From contig DASZNF010000141.1 of the NCBI GenBank assembly GCA_035551355.1, forward strand, positions 1 to 64,000: a DNA stretch of 64,000 bases, given 5' to 3'. This DNA is from DATATV01 sp035551355 (lineage in GTDB: Bacteria; Actinomycetota; Actinomycetes; Mycobacteriales; Pseudonocardiaceae). Positions 49,458 through 58,027 of the stretch are shown in pieces; within the stretch, counting starts at the first letter, position 1; each line of letters starts with the position of its first letter. The position numbers were made by a program, and so were the translations under genes. The notes under the pieces were generated by a model. The model did no database searches. It saw only the letters and a list, made by a program, of their open reading frames with translations, and had not been told where the DNA came from.

Positions 49458-50390
49458 ATGGACGCAACCATCGAAGTTTCCGGCTTACGCAAGAGATTCG
49501 GCTCCGCGGTGGCGCTGGACGGGCTGTCCTTCACCGTCACCCCCGGCCAGGTGACCGGGTTCGTCGGGCCCAACGGCGCGGGCAAGTCCACCACGATGCG
49601 GGTGATCCTCGGGCTGGACGCGCCCGACGCGGGCACCGCGCTGGTCGGCGGGCAGCCCTACCGGAGTCTGCGGCATCCGTTGCGGTGCCTGGGCTCCCTG
49701 CTGGACGCGGGCGCGTTGCAGCCCAGCCGCAGCGCTCGCAACCACCTGTTGTGGCTGGCCCATTCGCAGGGGCTGGGGGCGCGCCGGGTGGACGAGGTGA
49801 TCGAGCAGGCCGGGCTCGGCTCGGCTGTGCGCCGCAAGGCGGGCGGGTTCTCGCTGGGCATGCGGCAGCGGCTGGGGGTCGCCGCCGCGCTGCTGGGTGA
49901 TCCGCCGATCCTGATGCTGGACGAGCCGTTCAACGGCATGGACCCGGAGGGCATCGTGTGGATGCGCGGGTTCCTGCGGTCGCTGGCCGGGCAGCGGCGG
50001 GCGGTGCTGGTGTCCAGTCACCTGATGAGCGAACTGCAGGACACCGCCGATCATCTGGTGGTGATCGGCCGGGGCCGGGTGATCGCGGACACCGGGGTGG
50101 CCGACCTGATCGCGGCCGCGTCCGGGGACCGGATCACATTGCGCACCGGAGCGCGCACCCCGGCGATGACCGTGCTGGCCCGCGCGGGCGCGACCGTGGC
50201 CGCCACCGGGCCGGACACCGTCACCGTGTCCGGGCTGACCGGCGAACGGATTTCCGCGCTGCTGGCCGAGGCCGGGGTGCCGGTCACCGAGCTGGTCGCG
50301 CACCGCGCCTCGCTGGAGGAGGCGTACATGGAGCTGACCCGGGACGCGGTGGACTTCCGGGCCGCGCCGGCCGAGGAAGCGCAGCGATGA
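49458..50390 (+). CDS. ABC transporter ATP-binding protein
   Basis: A 310-residue ABC ATPase of the drug-exporter (DrrA/CcmA-like) group. Walker A GFVGPNGAGKSTTMRVILGL, signature FSLGMRQRLGVAAALL, Walker B ILMLDEPFNGMDPEG, H-loop VLVSSHLMSELQDTADH. The C-terminal extension of about 90 residues resembles DrrA-type regulatory tails. First gene of a three-gene operon with two permeases (ATGA overlap). Divergent from the two-component system, which probably regulates it. Confidence 0.94.
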   Translation: MDATIEVSGLRKRFGSAVALDGLSFTVTPGQVTGFVGPNGAGKSTTMRVILGLDAPDAGTALVGGQPYRSLRHPLRCLGSLLDAGALQPSRSARNHLLWLAHSQGLGARRVDEVIEQAGLGSAVRRKAGGFSLGMRQRLGVAAALLGDPPILMLDEPFNGMDPEGIVWMRGFLRSLAGQRRAVLVSSHLMSELQDTADHLVVIGRGRVIADTGVADLIAAASGDRITLRTGARTPAMTVLARAGATVAATGPDTVTVSGLTGERISALLAEAGVPVTELVAHRASLEEAYMELTRDAVDFRAAPAEEAQR

Positions 50391-51970
50391 GCGCCGGGGT
50401 GGCCGCGCCGGAGCGGTCCGGGCGCTCGGGCGGGCGGCTCGGGTTCGGTTCGTTGTTGCACGCGGAGTGGACCAAGTTCCGCACCGTGCGGGGCTGGGTG
50501 ATCGGTTTGCTGGTGGCGATCGGGGTGACCGTGCTGGTCGGCCTGGCCGGGCCTGCGGGCACCTCGATTTCCTGTAGCGGGCCGGACAACCAGCCGTGTC
50601 AGCACCAGGGGCCGCCGACCGGGCCGGACGGGCAGCCGGTGTCCGACGCCTTCTACTTCGTGCACCGGTCGTTGACCGGCAACGGCAGCATCACCGCGCG
50701 GGTCACCTCGCTGACCGGGTTGTACTCGCCGCGGGGCGTCAGTCAGGCCGGTGTGGGGACGGCCGGTATGACTTCCGGGGTGCAGCCGTGGGCCAAGGTC
50801 GGGGTGATCGTCAAGCAGGACACCCAGGAGGGTTCGCGGTATGCGGCGGTCGCGGTGACCGGCGGGCACGGGGTGCGGATGCAGTACGACTACACCCAGG
50901 ACATGGCGGGCCTGCCCGGTTCGGTGTCCGCGAGCTCGCCGCGCTGGCTGCGGCTGGTCCGAGCCGGGGACACGCTCACCGGCTACGACTCGGCCGATGG
51001 CATGGCCTGGACCGAAATCGGCACGGCCACGCTGACCGGACTGTCCAGCACTGTCCAGATCGGACTGTTCACCGCCTCGCCCGACTACGTGGTGATCGAC
51101 CAGTCCTTCGGCGGCGCCAGCAGCGCGGGCGGGCCCACCCAGGCCACCGCGCTGTTCGACCGGGTGGCGCTGACCGGGACGGGCACCGGCTGGACCGGCA
51201 CCCAGCTCGGCGGGACCGGTCCGGCCGGCGGGTCGACCGGGGGATACCAGCAGTCCGGCGGGCAGTTCACGGTGCGCGGCTCGGGGGACATCGCGCCGCA
51301 GACCGACGGCATGGGTACGGGCCGGACCATGCAGGACGCGCTGGTCGGCTGGTTCGCGGGGCTGATCGCGGTGATCGTGGTGGCCACGATGTTCGTCACC
51401 GGCGAGTACCGCCGGGGCCTGATCCGCACCACGTTCGCGGCCAGCCCGCGACGGGAGCGGGTGCTGGCGGCGAAGGCGATCGTGCTCGGCGGGGCCGGTT
51501 TCGTCGTCGGGGTGGTCGCCTCGGCGATCGCCATTCCGGTGGTGGGGGCGGTGGAAACGGCCAAGGGCCTGGCGGTGCGCGGGGCCGACACGGCCGAATA
51601 TGTGCAGGTGGTGGTCGGTACCGGGTTGCTGGTCGCGGTGGTCGCCGTGCTGGCGCTGGCCGTGGGCACACTGCTGCGGCGCAGCGCCGGAGCGGTGACC
51701 GCGGTGATTCTCGCGGTGGTGCTGCCCTATCTGCTCGCGGTGGCCTCGGTGCTGCCCGCGGGCGCGGCGGAATGGCTGACCCGGCTCACTCCGGCCGCGG
51801 CGTTCGCCATCCAGCAGACCGTGCCGGCCTATCCGCAGGTGGTGGCCAGCTACACCCCGGCCAACGGCTACTTCCCGTTGCCGCCGTGGGCCGGTTTCGC
51901 GGTGCTGTGCGGGTACACCGCGGTGGCGCTGGGACTGGCCGTGGTCGCGCTGCGCCGGCGGGACGCATGA
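50387..51970 (+). CDS. ABC-2 permease with large extracytoplasmic lectin-like domain
   Basis: A 527-residue permease, about twice the usual length. LLHAEWTKFRTVRGWVIGLL begins helix 1; residues 60-315 form one extracytoplasmic domain with repeated aromatic/Gly/Thr pattern (FYFVHRSLTGNGSITARVTS, WAKVGVIVKQDTQEGSRYAA, LRLVRAGDTLTGYDSADGMA, VQIGLFTASPDYVVIDQSFG), which looks like a DUF1349/concanavalin-like fold. Five more helices follow, including MFVTGEYRRGLIRTTFAASP between them. Pairs with the second permease and the ATPase. The inserted domain may capture a sugar or lipid ligand. Confidence 0.88.
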   Translation: MSAGVAAPERSGRSGGRLGFGSLLHAEWTKFRTVRGWVIGLLVAIGVTVLVGLAGPAGTSISCSGPDNQPCQHQGPPTGPDGQPVSDAFYFVHRSLTGNGSITARVTSLTGLYSPRGVSQAGVGTAGMTSGVQPWAKVGVIVKQDTQEGSRYAAVAVTGGHGVRMQYDYTQDMAGLPGSVSASSPRWLRLVRAGDTLTGYDSADGMAWTEIGTATLTGLSSTVQIGLFTASPDYVVIDQSFGGASSAGGPTQATALFDRVALTGTGTGWTGTQLGGTGPAGGSTGGYQQSGGQFTVRGSGDIAPQTDGMGTGRTMQDALVGWFAGLIAVIVVATMFVTGEYRRGLIRTTFAASPRRERVLAAKAIVLGGAGFVVGVVASAIAIPVVGAVETAKGLAVRGADTAEYVQVVVGTGLLVAVVAVLALAVGTLLRRSAGAVTAVILAVVLPYLLAVASVLPAGAAEWLTRLTPAAAFAIQQTVPAYPQVVASYTPANGYFPLPPWAGFAVLCGYTAVALGLAVVALRRRDA

Positions 51971-52779
51971 TGCCGGTGCGCACCGGGATGTCCTTGCTGG
52001 GCGCCGAATTCGCGGCGGCCCTGCACGCCGAGTGGACCAAGCTGCGCACCCTGGCCGGCACCGGCTGGCTGCTGCTCGGTGTGGTCGCGGTGACCCTGGC
52101 GCTGAGTCTGGCCGCGGTGTCCGAGGTGACCTGCCGGGCGGCCGGGTGCGGGCAGGATCCGGCCAAGGTCAGCCTGACCGGGGTGGAATTCGGGCAGGCG
52201 CTGGTCGCCGTGCTCGCCGTGCTGGCCATCAGCGGCGAGTACGGCACCGGGATGATCCGGCTGACCTTCACCGCGCTGCCCCGCAGGCTGGTGGTGCTGG
52301 CGGCCAAGGCGTGCACGGTCAGTGGGCTGATCGCCGCGTCCGGGGTGCTCGCGGTCGCCGGGTCGCTGGTGCTCGGGCGGATCTTCCTGCCCGGCAACGG
52401 TTTCACTGCGACCAACGGCTATTCTTCCATTGTGGACGCGGCGACCGTGCGGGCCGGTCTTGGCACGGTGGGCTATCTGGTGCTGATCGGGTTGCTCGCG
52501 CTCGGGCTGGCCACCGCGGTGCGGGAGGCTGCGCTGGCCATCGGGTTCGTGCTGGCCCTGGTGTACCTGTTCCCGCTGGTGGCGCAACTGGTCACCGACC
52601 AGGACTGGCACCGGCGGCTGCTGCAGCTCGGCCCGATGACCGCCGGACTGGACGTGCAGGCCACGGTCAATCTGGCGGCCCAGCCGTTGTCGCCGGGCGC
52701 GGGGCTGGGCGTCATGGCGTGCTGGGCCGCCGGTGGCCTGCTGCTCGGCGGGCTGGTGCTGGCCGCTCGCGACGCCTGA
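51967..52779 (+). CDS. ABC-2 permease (short partner)
   Basis: A 270-residue membrane protein with six helices, overlapping the previous permease gene by ATGA. It has the same cytosolic opening ALHAEWTKLRTLAGTGWLLL and loop ISGEYGTGMIRLTFTALPRR, so it is a paralogue without the large outer domain. A short outer loop has SEVTCRAAGCGQDP. The ATPase, long permease and short permease form one exporter. Substrate unknown; regulation probably by the adjacent two-component system. Confidence 0.9.
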   Translation: MMPVRTGMSLLGAEFAAALHAEWTKLRTLAGTGWLLLGVVAVTLALSLAAVSEVTCRAAGCGQDPAKVSLTGVEFGQALVAVLAVLAISGEYGTGMIRLTFTALPRRLVVLAAKACTVSGLIAASGVLAVAGSLVLGRIFLPGNGFTATNGYSSIVDAATVRAGLGTVGYLVLIGLLALGLATAVREAALAIGFVLALVYLFPLVAQLVTDQDWHRRLLQLGPMTAGLDVQATVNLAAQPLSPGAGLGVMACWAAGGLLLGGLVLAARDA

Positions 52780-52845
52780 ACCCGGCCTGACGATGATGTC
52801 CGGAACCCGCCGACGAACCGCCGGAACCGGGCCCATACTGGACCG

Positions 52846-54273
52846 GTGATCCTGCCCGACACCGACACCTGCTATCGCGCGGTGACCGGCCGGGACGACC
52901 GGTTCGACGGCTGGTTCTACACCGCCGTGCGGACCACCGGCATCTACTGCCGCCCGTCGTGCCCGGCGGTCACCCCGCAGCGGCGCAACGTGTCGTTCTA
53001 TCCCAGCGCTGCCGCCGCCCAGCGGGCCGGCTACCGGGCCTGCAAGCGCTGCCGCCCGGACGCCTCGCCCGGCTCCCCGGAGTGGGACGTGCGCGGCGAT
53101 CTGGCCGGGCGGGCGCTGCGGCTGATCGGCGACGGGGTGATCGACCGGGACGGGGTGGCCGGACTGGCCCGCCGGCTGGGCTATTCCGAGCGTCAGGTGG
53201 CCCGCACCCTGCTGGCCGAGGTGGGCGCCGGGCCGCTCGCCCTGGCCCGGGCGCAACGCGCGCAGACCGCCCGGGTGCTGCTGGAGACCACCGACCTGCC
53301 GATGGCCGACATCGCGTTCAGCGCCGGATTTTCCAGCGTGCGCCAGTTCAACGACACGGTGCGCGAGGTGTTCGCCACCACCCCGTCGCTGCTGCGCGCC
53401 CACCGGCGGGCCCCGGCCGTCGCCGACCCGGGGACGATCGCGCTGCGGCTGCCCTACCGGGCCCCAATGGACCTCGGCGCGACGCTGGACTTCCTTGGCG
53501 AACGGGCGATCCCGGGCGTGGAGGTCAGCGAGCCGGACCGGTTCACCCGGGTGATCCGCGCGCCGCACGGACCGGCGCTGGTCACCCTGTCCGCGGCCGA
53601 GGGTGCGGTGGCCTGCACGCTCGGGCTGACCGATCAGCGCGACCTGGTCATGGTGGTGTCCCGGGTGCGTCGGTTGCTCGATCTGGACGCCGATCCGTGT
53701 GCGGTGGACGCCTGCCTCGGCACCGATCCGAGCTTGAATCCGTTGGTGGCCAAGCATCCCGGGCTCCGCGCACCGGGCACGGTGGACGGCTTCGAGATGG
53801 CCGTGCGGGCCGTGGTCGGCCAGCAGATCTCGGTCAGCGGCGCGACCACCGTACTGGGCCGGATCACCGCCGAGTTCGGTCCGGAAGCCTTTGCCGGCAA
53901 GGACTTCCGGCTGTTTCCCAGCGCCGGGGAGTTCGCCGGGGTCGACCCGGCGCGGCTGCCCATGCCCAAGGCGCGGGCGCGGACTCTGCTCGCTCTGGCG
54001 CAAGCCTGCGCGTCCGGCGAACTGACCCTGGACCCGGGCGCGGACCGGGAAGCCGAGCGGGCCGCGCTGCTGGCGCTGCCCGGGATCGGCCCGTGGACGG
54101 CCGACTATCTCGCGCTGCGCGCGTTCAGCGACCCGGATGTGTTGCTGGCCACCGATCTCGGCGTGCGCAGATCGGCGCGGCGACTGGGCGTCGACCTGGC
54201 CGACGGCCGTCCGGACTGGGCCCCGTGGCGGTCCTACGCCACCCATCTGCTGTGGTCGGCGCTGCACGGTTGA
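52846..54273 (+). CDS. Ada-AlkA fusion: methylphosphotriester-accepting regulator with DNA-3-methyladenine glycosylase
   Basis: A 475-residue DNA repair protein in three parts. Residues 1-75 are the Ada N-terminal zinc domain with Cys35, Cys39, Cys66 and Cys69 (GIYCRPSCPA, ACKRCRPDA); Cys35 would accept methyl groups. Residues 90-185 are an AraC-type HTH (MADIAFSAGFSSVRQFNDTV). Residues 195-475 are AlkA: the helix-hairpin-helix lies in ALLALPGIGPWTADYLALRA with the catalytic Asp in DVLLATDLGVRR. It repairs and senses alkylation. GTG start. The O6-alkyltransferase domain of full Ada is absent. Confidence 0.95.
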   Translation: MILPDTDTCYRAVTGRDDRFDGWFYTAVRTTGIYCRPSCPAVTPQRRNVSFYPSAAAAQRAGYRACKRCRPDASPGSPEWDVRGDLAGRALRLIGDGVIDRDGVAGLARRLGYSERQVARTLLAEVGAGPLALARAQRAQTARVLLETTDLPMADIAFSAGFSSVRQFNDTVREVFATTPSLLRAHRRAPAVADPGTIALRLPYRAPMDLGATLDFLGERAIPGVEVSEPDRFTRVIRAPHGPALVTLSAAEGAVACTLGLTDQRDLVMVVSRVRRLLDLDADPCAVDACLGTDPSLNPLVAKHPGLRAPGTVDGFEMAVRAVVGQQISVSGATTVLGRITAEFGPEAFAGKDFRLFPSAGEFAGVDPARLPMPKARARTLLALAQACASGELTLDPGADREAERAALLALPGIGPWTADYLALRAFSDPDVLLATDLGVRRSARRLGVDLADGRPDWAPWRSYATHLLWSALHG

Positions 54274-54334
54274 CACGGTCGGTTGGGTTGCGCAACTCTG
54301 GAGCTCAGCGAGCTGACAAGGAGGCCGGCTGAGC

Positions 54335-54841
54335 ATGGAGTGGACCGGCGCGCGATACGCGGACACCCCCACCGTGGAGGCGAGCACCTGGATCGACGCC
54401 TCGCCCGAGCGGATCTGGCCGCTGGTCAGCGATGTCGCGCTGATGCCGGACATGAGCGGTGAACTCCAGGCGGTGGAATTGCTGGACGGCGCCCGCGAAC
54501 CGGGGCTGGGCGTGCGGTTCCGCGGACACAACCGGCATCGGGCGATGGGCGAGTGGTCCACCACCTGTCAGGTGGTGGAGTTCGAGCCGGGCCGGGTGTT
54601 CGGCTGGGCGGTGGGCGATCCGGCGCAACCGGCCGCGAGCTGGTGCTTCCGGCTGACCGGCGAGGACGGCGGAACCAAGTTGTCCCAATGGATGCGGATC
54701 GGCCCCGGGCCCTCGGGCCTGACTCCGGCCATCGAGCGGATGCCGGACAAGGAACAGAAGATCATGTTCGTGCGGATGCGCGAACTGCACACCAGCATCA
54801 CCAACACGTTGGCGGACATCAAGAAGCGCGCCGAGTCCTGA
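54335..54841 (+). CDS. SRPBCC family protein
   Basis: A 168-residue START-like protein: VEASTWIDASPERIWPLVSD then VALMPDMSGELQAVELLDGA at the N terminus, FRGHNRHRAMGEWSTTCQVV in the sheet, and a long C-terminal helix. It is the actinobacterial SRPBCC type often placed next to LLM flavin enzymes. Its stop and the LLM start share one base (TGATG), so the two are translated together. Possibly binds the flavin enzyme's hydrophobic substrate. Starts 61 bp after the Ada-AlkA gene. Confidence 0.87.
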   Translation: MEWTGARYADTPTVEASTWIDASPERIWPLVSDVALMPDMSGELQAVELLDGAREPGLGVRFRGHNRHRAMGEWSTTCQVVEFEPGRVFGWAVGDPAQPAASWCFRLTGEDGGTKLSQWMRIGPGPSGLTPAIERMPDKEQKIMFVRMRELHTSITNTLADIKKRAES

Positions 54842-55896
54842 TGCGGACCGCGACCACGGTCGAGGCGTCCGGCGGCGACGGCTGGCGCTCGACAGCGGAT
54901 TTCGTCGTGGAGGCGGAGAAACTCGGTCTGGACGTGTGCTGGGTGGCCGAGGCGTGGGGCTCGGACGGGCCGTCGGCGCTGGGCTACTACGCCGCGCGCA
55001 CCGAGCGGATGTGGCTCGGCTCGGGCATCATGCAGGTCGGCACCCGCACGCCGACCCTGGTGGCGCAGACCGCGATCACCCTGTCCAATCTCTCCGGCGG
55101 CCGGTTTCTGCTCGGTCTTGGCGCGTCCGGGCCGCAGGTGATCGAGGGGCTGCACGGGGTGGCGTTCGACCGGCCGCTGGCCCGCACACGGGAGACCGTG
55201 GAGATCGTGCGCCGGGTGTTCGACGGCGGCAAACTTTCCTTCTCGGGCAACGAGTTCCGGATTCCGCGGCCTGGCGGGGACGCCGTGCCGATGCGGCTGT
55301 CCGCCCGGGCCGAGCACCGCATCCCGGTCTACCTGGCCACCCTCTCGCCGGGCCTGCTGCGGCTGACCGGGGAACTCGCGGATGGCTGGCTGGGCACCAG
55401 TTTCGTGCCGGAGGGCGCGGCCGAAGCGTACTTCGCGCACCTGGACGACGGACTGGCCCGGGCCGGCCGGACGCGGGCGCAACTGGATGTGTGCCAGGGC
55501 GCGGAGGTGGCGTTCGCGCCGGACGAGGACGCGTTGCGGGCCATGGTGGCCGGGCGGCGCGCGGAGCTGGCGTTCAGCCTGGGCGGCATGGGATCGGCCG
55601 GCGCCAACTACTACAACCGCGCCTACGGCCGGCAGGGCTGGGCCGAGGTGGCGGGCGCGGTGCGCGAGCGCTGGCAGGCGGGGGACCGGGCCGGCGCGGC
55701 CGAACTGGTCACCGACGAGATGGTGCTGGCCACCACGCTGATCGGCACCGAACCCATGGTCCGCAACCGATTGCGGGTGTGGCAGGAGGCAGGAGTGGAC
55801 ACCGTGCGGCTGTATCCGGCCGGCGACACGCTGGACGCCCGGCTGGCCACGCTGGCCCGCGCCATCGAACTGGTGCGCGAGCTGGAGCGCTCCTGA
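54841..55896 (+). CDS. LLM-class F420/FMN-dependent oxidoreductase
   Basis: A 351-residue luciferase-like TIM barrel. Family features are FVVEAEKLGLDVCWVAEAWG, RMWLGSGIMQVGTRTPTLVA, LSGGRFLLGLGASGPQVIEG, the FDRPLARTRETVEIVRRVF helix and a RIPVYLATLSPGLLRLTGEL region. Many actinobacterial members use coenzyme F420. Coupled to the SRPBCC gene by TGATG. Substrate unknown. Convergent with the GH19 chitinase, separated by a bidirectional hairpin. Confidence 0.92.
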   Translation: MRTATTVEASGGDGWRSTADFVVEAEKLGLDVCWVAEAWGSDGPSALGYYAARTERMWLGSGIMQVGTRTPTLVAQTAITLSNLSGGRFLLGLGASGPQVIEGLHGVAFDRPLARTRETVEIVRRVFDGGKLSFSGNEFRIPRPGGDAVPMRLSARAEHRIPVYLATLSPGLLRLTGELADGWLGTSFVPEGAAEAYFAHLDDGLARAGRTRAQLDVCQGAEVAFAPDEDALRAMVAGRRAELAFSLGGMGSAGANYYNRAYGRQGWAEVAGAVRERWQAGDRAGAAELVTDEMVLATTLIGTEPMVRNRLRVWQEAGVDTVRLYPAGDTLDARLATLARAIELVRELERS

Positions 55897-55900
55897 CGAG

Positions 55901-55939
55901 GTGGGGCTCCGCGAACGCCGAAGCGTCGCGAAGCCCCAC
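55901..55939. terminator. Bidirectional hairpin between LLM and GH19 genes
   Basis: GTGGGGCTCCGCGA (55901-55914) and TCGCGAAGCCCCAC (55926-55939) pair over 14 bp with one mismatch. It starts 5 bp after the LLM stop and ends 20 bp before the chitinase stop, so it serves both strands. Confidence 0.7.
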
Positions 55940-55958
55940 GGAGTTGTCGCCGGCTGGG

Positions 55959-56843
55959 TCAGCAGGTGAGGTTGCTGCCCGGCGACACGCCCAGGATTCC
56001 GGTGAACTGCTGGTAGAGATTCACTCGGTCCTGCATTTCCGCGGTGTTGCCGCCGTTGCACTCGATGCTGCCGTTGATGGCCCAGATCGTCTGGCCGAAT
56101 CCGGCCCCGTTGACCATGGCGTTGTGCGCGGTCATCGTGCCCGGGCCGGTCTGGGTGTCCCAGTACCAGAGCGCGGTCTGCCACGAGGTCGCCGAGTCGG
56201 TCGCGACCAGGCTCGGGTTGTCCAGCAGGTCGATGCCAAGCGCCTGGCCTGCCGCGTAGTAGTTGAAGTTCCAGCTGATCTGCAGCGGGCCGCGGCCGTA
56301 GTAGGCGTACGTGCCGGCCGGGCAGCCGTAGGACTCGCTGGCGCAGTAGTCGCCCGACTGGTCGACCTCGTTGATGTAGACCAGCCCGCCGGTCTCGTGC
56401 GAGACGTTGGCCAGGAACGCGGCGGCCTCCTGCAGTTCCACGGTGCTGCCGCCGGTGTTGGCGAACTGCGGGTAGGCGCTCATCGCCGAGACCAGCCCGG
56501 CGTAGGTGTAGAAGGAGTTCCGGTTCGGGAACATCTGGTCGAACTGGGCCTCACTCACCACGAAGCCCGACGACGGCGACGTCGTGCCACCGCCACCGCT
56601 GCAGGTGCCCTCGTCGGTCCACACGCCGCTGGTGCCGGGCGGCTGCTCGTTCTGCGTCCACCATTTGGCCTCGTAGTTGTGGCCGTTGAAGGAGGCGGTC
56701 ATTCCCCCGGTGTACACCTGGGATGCGCTCCATGCGGTCGCACAGGCCGGATCCGCGGAAGCCGACGCGGCCGGGAGGATGAAACTGAGGGCGGCCGCCA
56801 GCGCGATCGAGACCAGGCCCGCCAAAGCTAATCGAAAGGACAT
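55959..56843 (-). CDS. Secreted chitinase, GH19 with CBM5/12-like domain
   Basis: A 294-residue secreted enzyme. Signal peptide MSFRLALAGLVSIALAAALS to about ASASADP. Residues 33-81 are a chitin-binding CBM5/12 module (WSASQVYTGGMTASFNGHNY, AKWWTQNEQPPGTSGVW). After a Gly/Thr/Ser linker the GH19 domain runs from residue 94: AAFLANVSHETGG holds the acid Glu150, INEVDQSGDYC the base Glu159, and YYGRGPLQISWNFNYYAAG the glycan-binding segment. Inverting endochitinase. AAGGAG lies 7 bp before the ATG. A dre upstream gives DasR control. Confidence 0.95.
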   Translation of the reverse strand: MSFRLALAGLVSIALAAALSFILPAASASADPACATAWSASQVYTGGMTASFNGHNYEAKWWTQNEQPPGTSGVWTDEGTCSGGGGTTSPSSGFVVSEAQFDQMFPNRNSFYTYAGLVSAMSAYPQFANTGGSTVELQEAAAFLANVSHETGGLVYINEVDQSGDYCASESYGCPAGTYAYYGRGPLQISWNFNYYAAGQALGIDLLDNPSLVATDSATSWQTALWYWDTQTGPGTMTAHNAMVNGAGFGQTIWAINGSIECNGGNTAEMQDRVNLYQQFTGILGVSPGSNLTC

Positions 56844-56872
56844 ACGCGCTCCTTTGCGCCGCAGGGGATAGC

Positions 56873-56896
56873 GACGGAGATGCCGACGGAGATGCC
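56873..56896 (-). repeat. 12-bp tandem repeat in the GH19 leader
   Basis: GACGGAGATGCC occurs twice in direct succession (56873-56884 and 56885-56896) in the untranslated leader of the GH19 chitinase. Likely slippage; no role apparent. Confidence 0.6.
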
Positions 56897-56939
56897 GGAG
56901 GGGCGAATGCCGCCCGGCCCTGTACACACTGAACCCCAT

Positions 56940-56951
56940 TGGTCTAAACCA
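56940..56951 (-). promoter_or_regulatory. DasR-responsive element (dre) upstream of GH19 chitinase
   Basis: TGGTCTAAACCA, the dre core with one change at the centre, 97 bp before the chitinase ATG. It is the third chitinase dre in this window. Confidence 0.82.
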
Positions 56952-57040
56952 GTCAAGAGTCCAGTAGTAGCCCACAGGTTCGGGTAATTCCGTGAAAATG
57001 TGAACGGCGCCGGTGACGGCAGCCTGGCGGAGGGCGGTGG

Positions 57041-57991
57041 TCAGTCCACTGTGGTCTGATCGGCGTGCCAGTCGAGCACGCGCATGGCGCGCAGGGTGTT
57101 CCAGCGGCTGGGCCGGCCGTCGCCGTCCTCCAGCGCGAAGTGCACCGCGCCGGGATGGGTGTGGTCCAGCAGCCAGGTGCCGTCCGGTTGCCGGGCGGCC
57201 CGCACCAGTTCGATCGCCTCGGACAGGCGGGGATCGGGTTTCTCGCCGGTGGCGCGGAAGTAGTCCAGCGCGTGCAGCACGTCGTAGTGCCACCAGGTGG
57301 GGAAGGCGAACCGCAACCAGTCCGGATCGGCCACCTCGCCGGTGCTCAACCGCCGGAACAGCTTGCGCCGCAACAGGTATTCCTCACCGCGCCGTCGCGC
57401 CGCGCGGATCTCCGCGCTCCCGCCGGTGCTCCGTTCGAACTCCAGCAGCCCGTCCAGCACACAGATCGTGGTGTGGAAGGAGGACCGGACCGACCCGTTC
57501 TCCGTCTCGCAGTTCCAGCCGCCGTCCGCCAACTGCTCGCCCAGCAGCAGGGTGACGATGTCCTGGACCGGCTCACCGAAATACGCGCCAAGCGCGACGG
57601 TCCGCCCGTTGATGCACGGCTCGACCTCACCGGCGAAGAACGGCTGCCCGGCGTGCTCCCACCGGCAGTTCTCCCGCACCAGCGCGACCGCCGCCCGTAC
57701 CGGCTCGGCCGCCGGGTCCACGCCGAACGCCCGCAACAACACCAGTGTCGGATAGGTCGAGGTCCACGGCTGTCCGGCGGAGAAGTCGCCGCGGAAACCG
57801 GCCGGGAAACACGCCCCACCAGCCCACTGGCCGTCCGGGTCGCGCACCGCGAGCAGCCGGGCGCCCCAGCCTTCGGTCGCCACCCGGGCCCGCTCGACGG
57901 ACACCTCGGCCGGCGACGCGCCGGTCAGCTCGCGCAGCACCTGCCAGCGCAGCGCGGGATCGGAGTCCAGCAACCAGTCGGTGACCGTCAT
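57041..57991 (-). CDS. Squalene-cyclase-like alpha-toroid protein
   Basis: A 316-residue protein. Repeated inner-helix elements (WLLDSDPALRWQVLRELTGA, LLGEQLADGGWNCETENGSV, TWWHYDVLHALDYFRATG, VRAARQPDGTWLLDHTHPG) match the alpha/alpha toroid of prenyltransferases and terpene cyclases. The cyclase acid motif DxDD is absent, so it is not a canonical squalene cyclase. Found as a single gene in many actinobacteria and often annotated as hypothetical. Function unknown. Confidence 0.8.
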   Translation of the reverse strand: MTVTDWLLDSDPALRWQVLRELTGASPAEVSVERARVATEGWGARLLAVRDPDGQWAGGACFPAGFRGDFSAGQPWTSTYPTLVLLRAFGVDPAAEPVRAAVALVRENCRWEHAGQPFFAGEVEPCINGRTVALGAYFGEPVQDIVTLLLGEQLADGGWNCETENGSVRSSFHTTICVLDGLLEFERSTGGSAEIRAARRRGEEYLLRRKLFRRLSTGEVADPDWLRFAFPTWWHYDVLHALDYFRATGEKPDPRLSEAIELVRAARQPDGTWLLDHTHPGAVHFALEDGDGRPSRWNTLRAMRVLDWHADQTTVD

Positions 57992-58027
57992 CCGCGAACC
58001 GTAGCGCCGTCGGCCGACAACCGCGGG

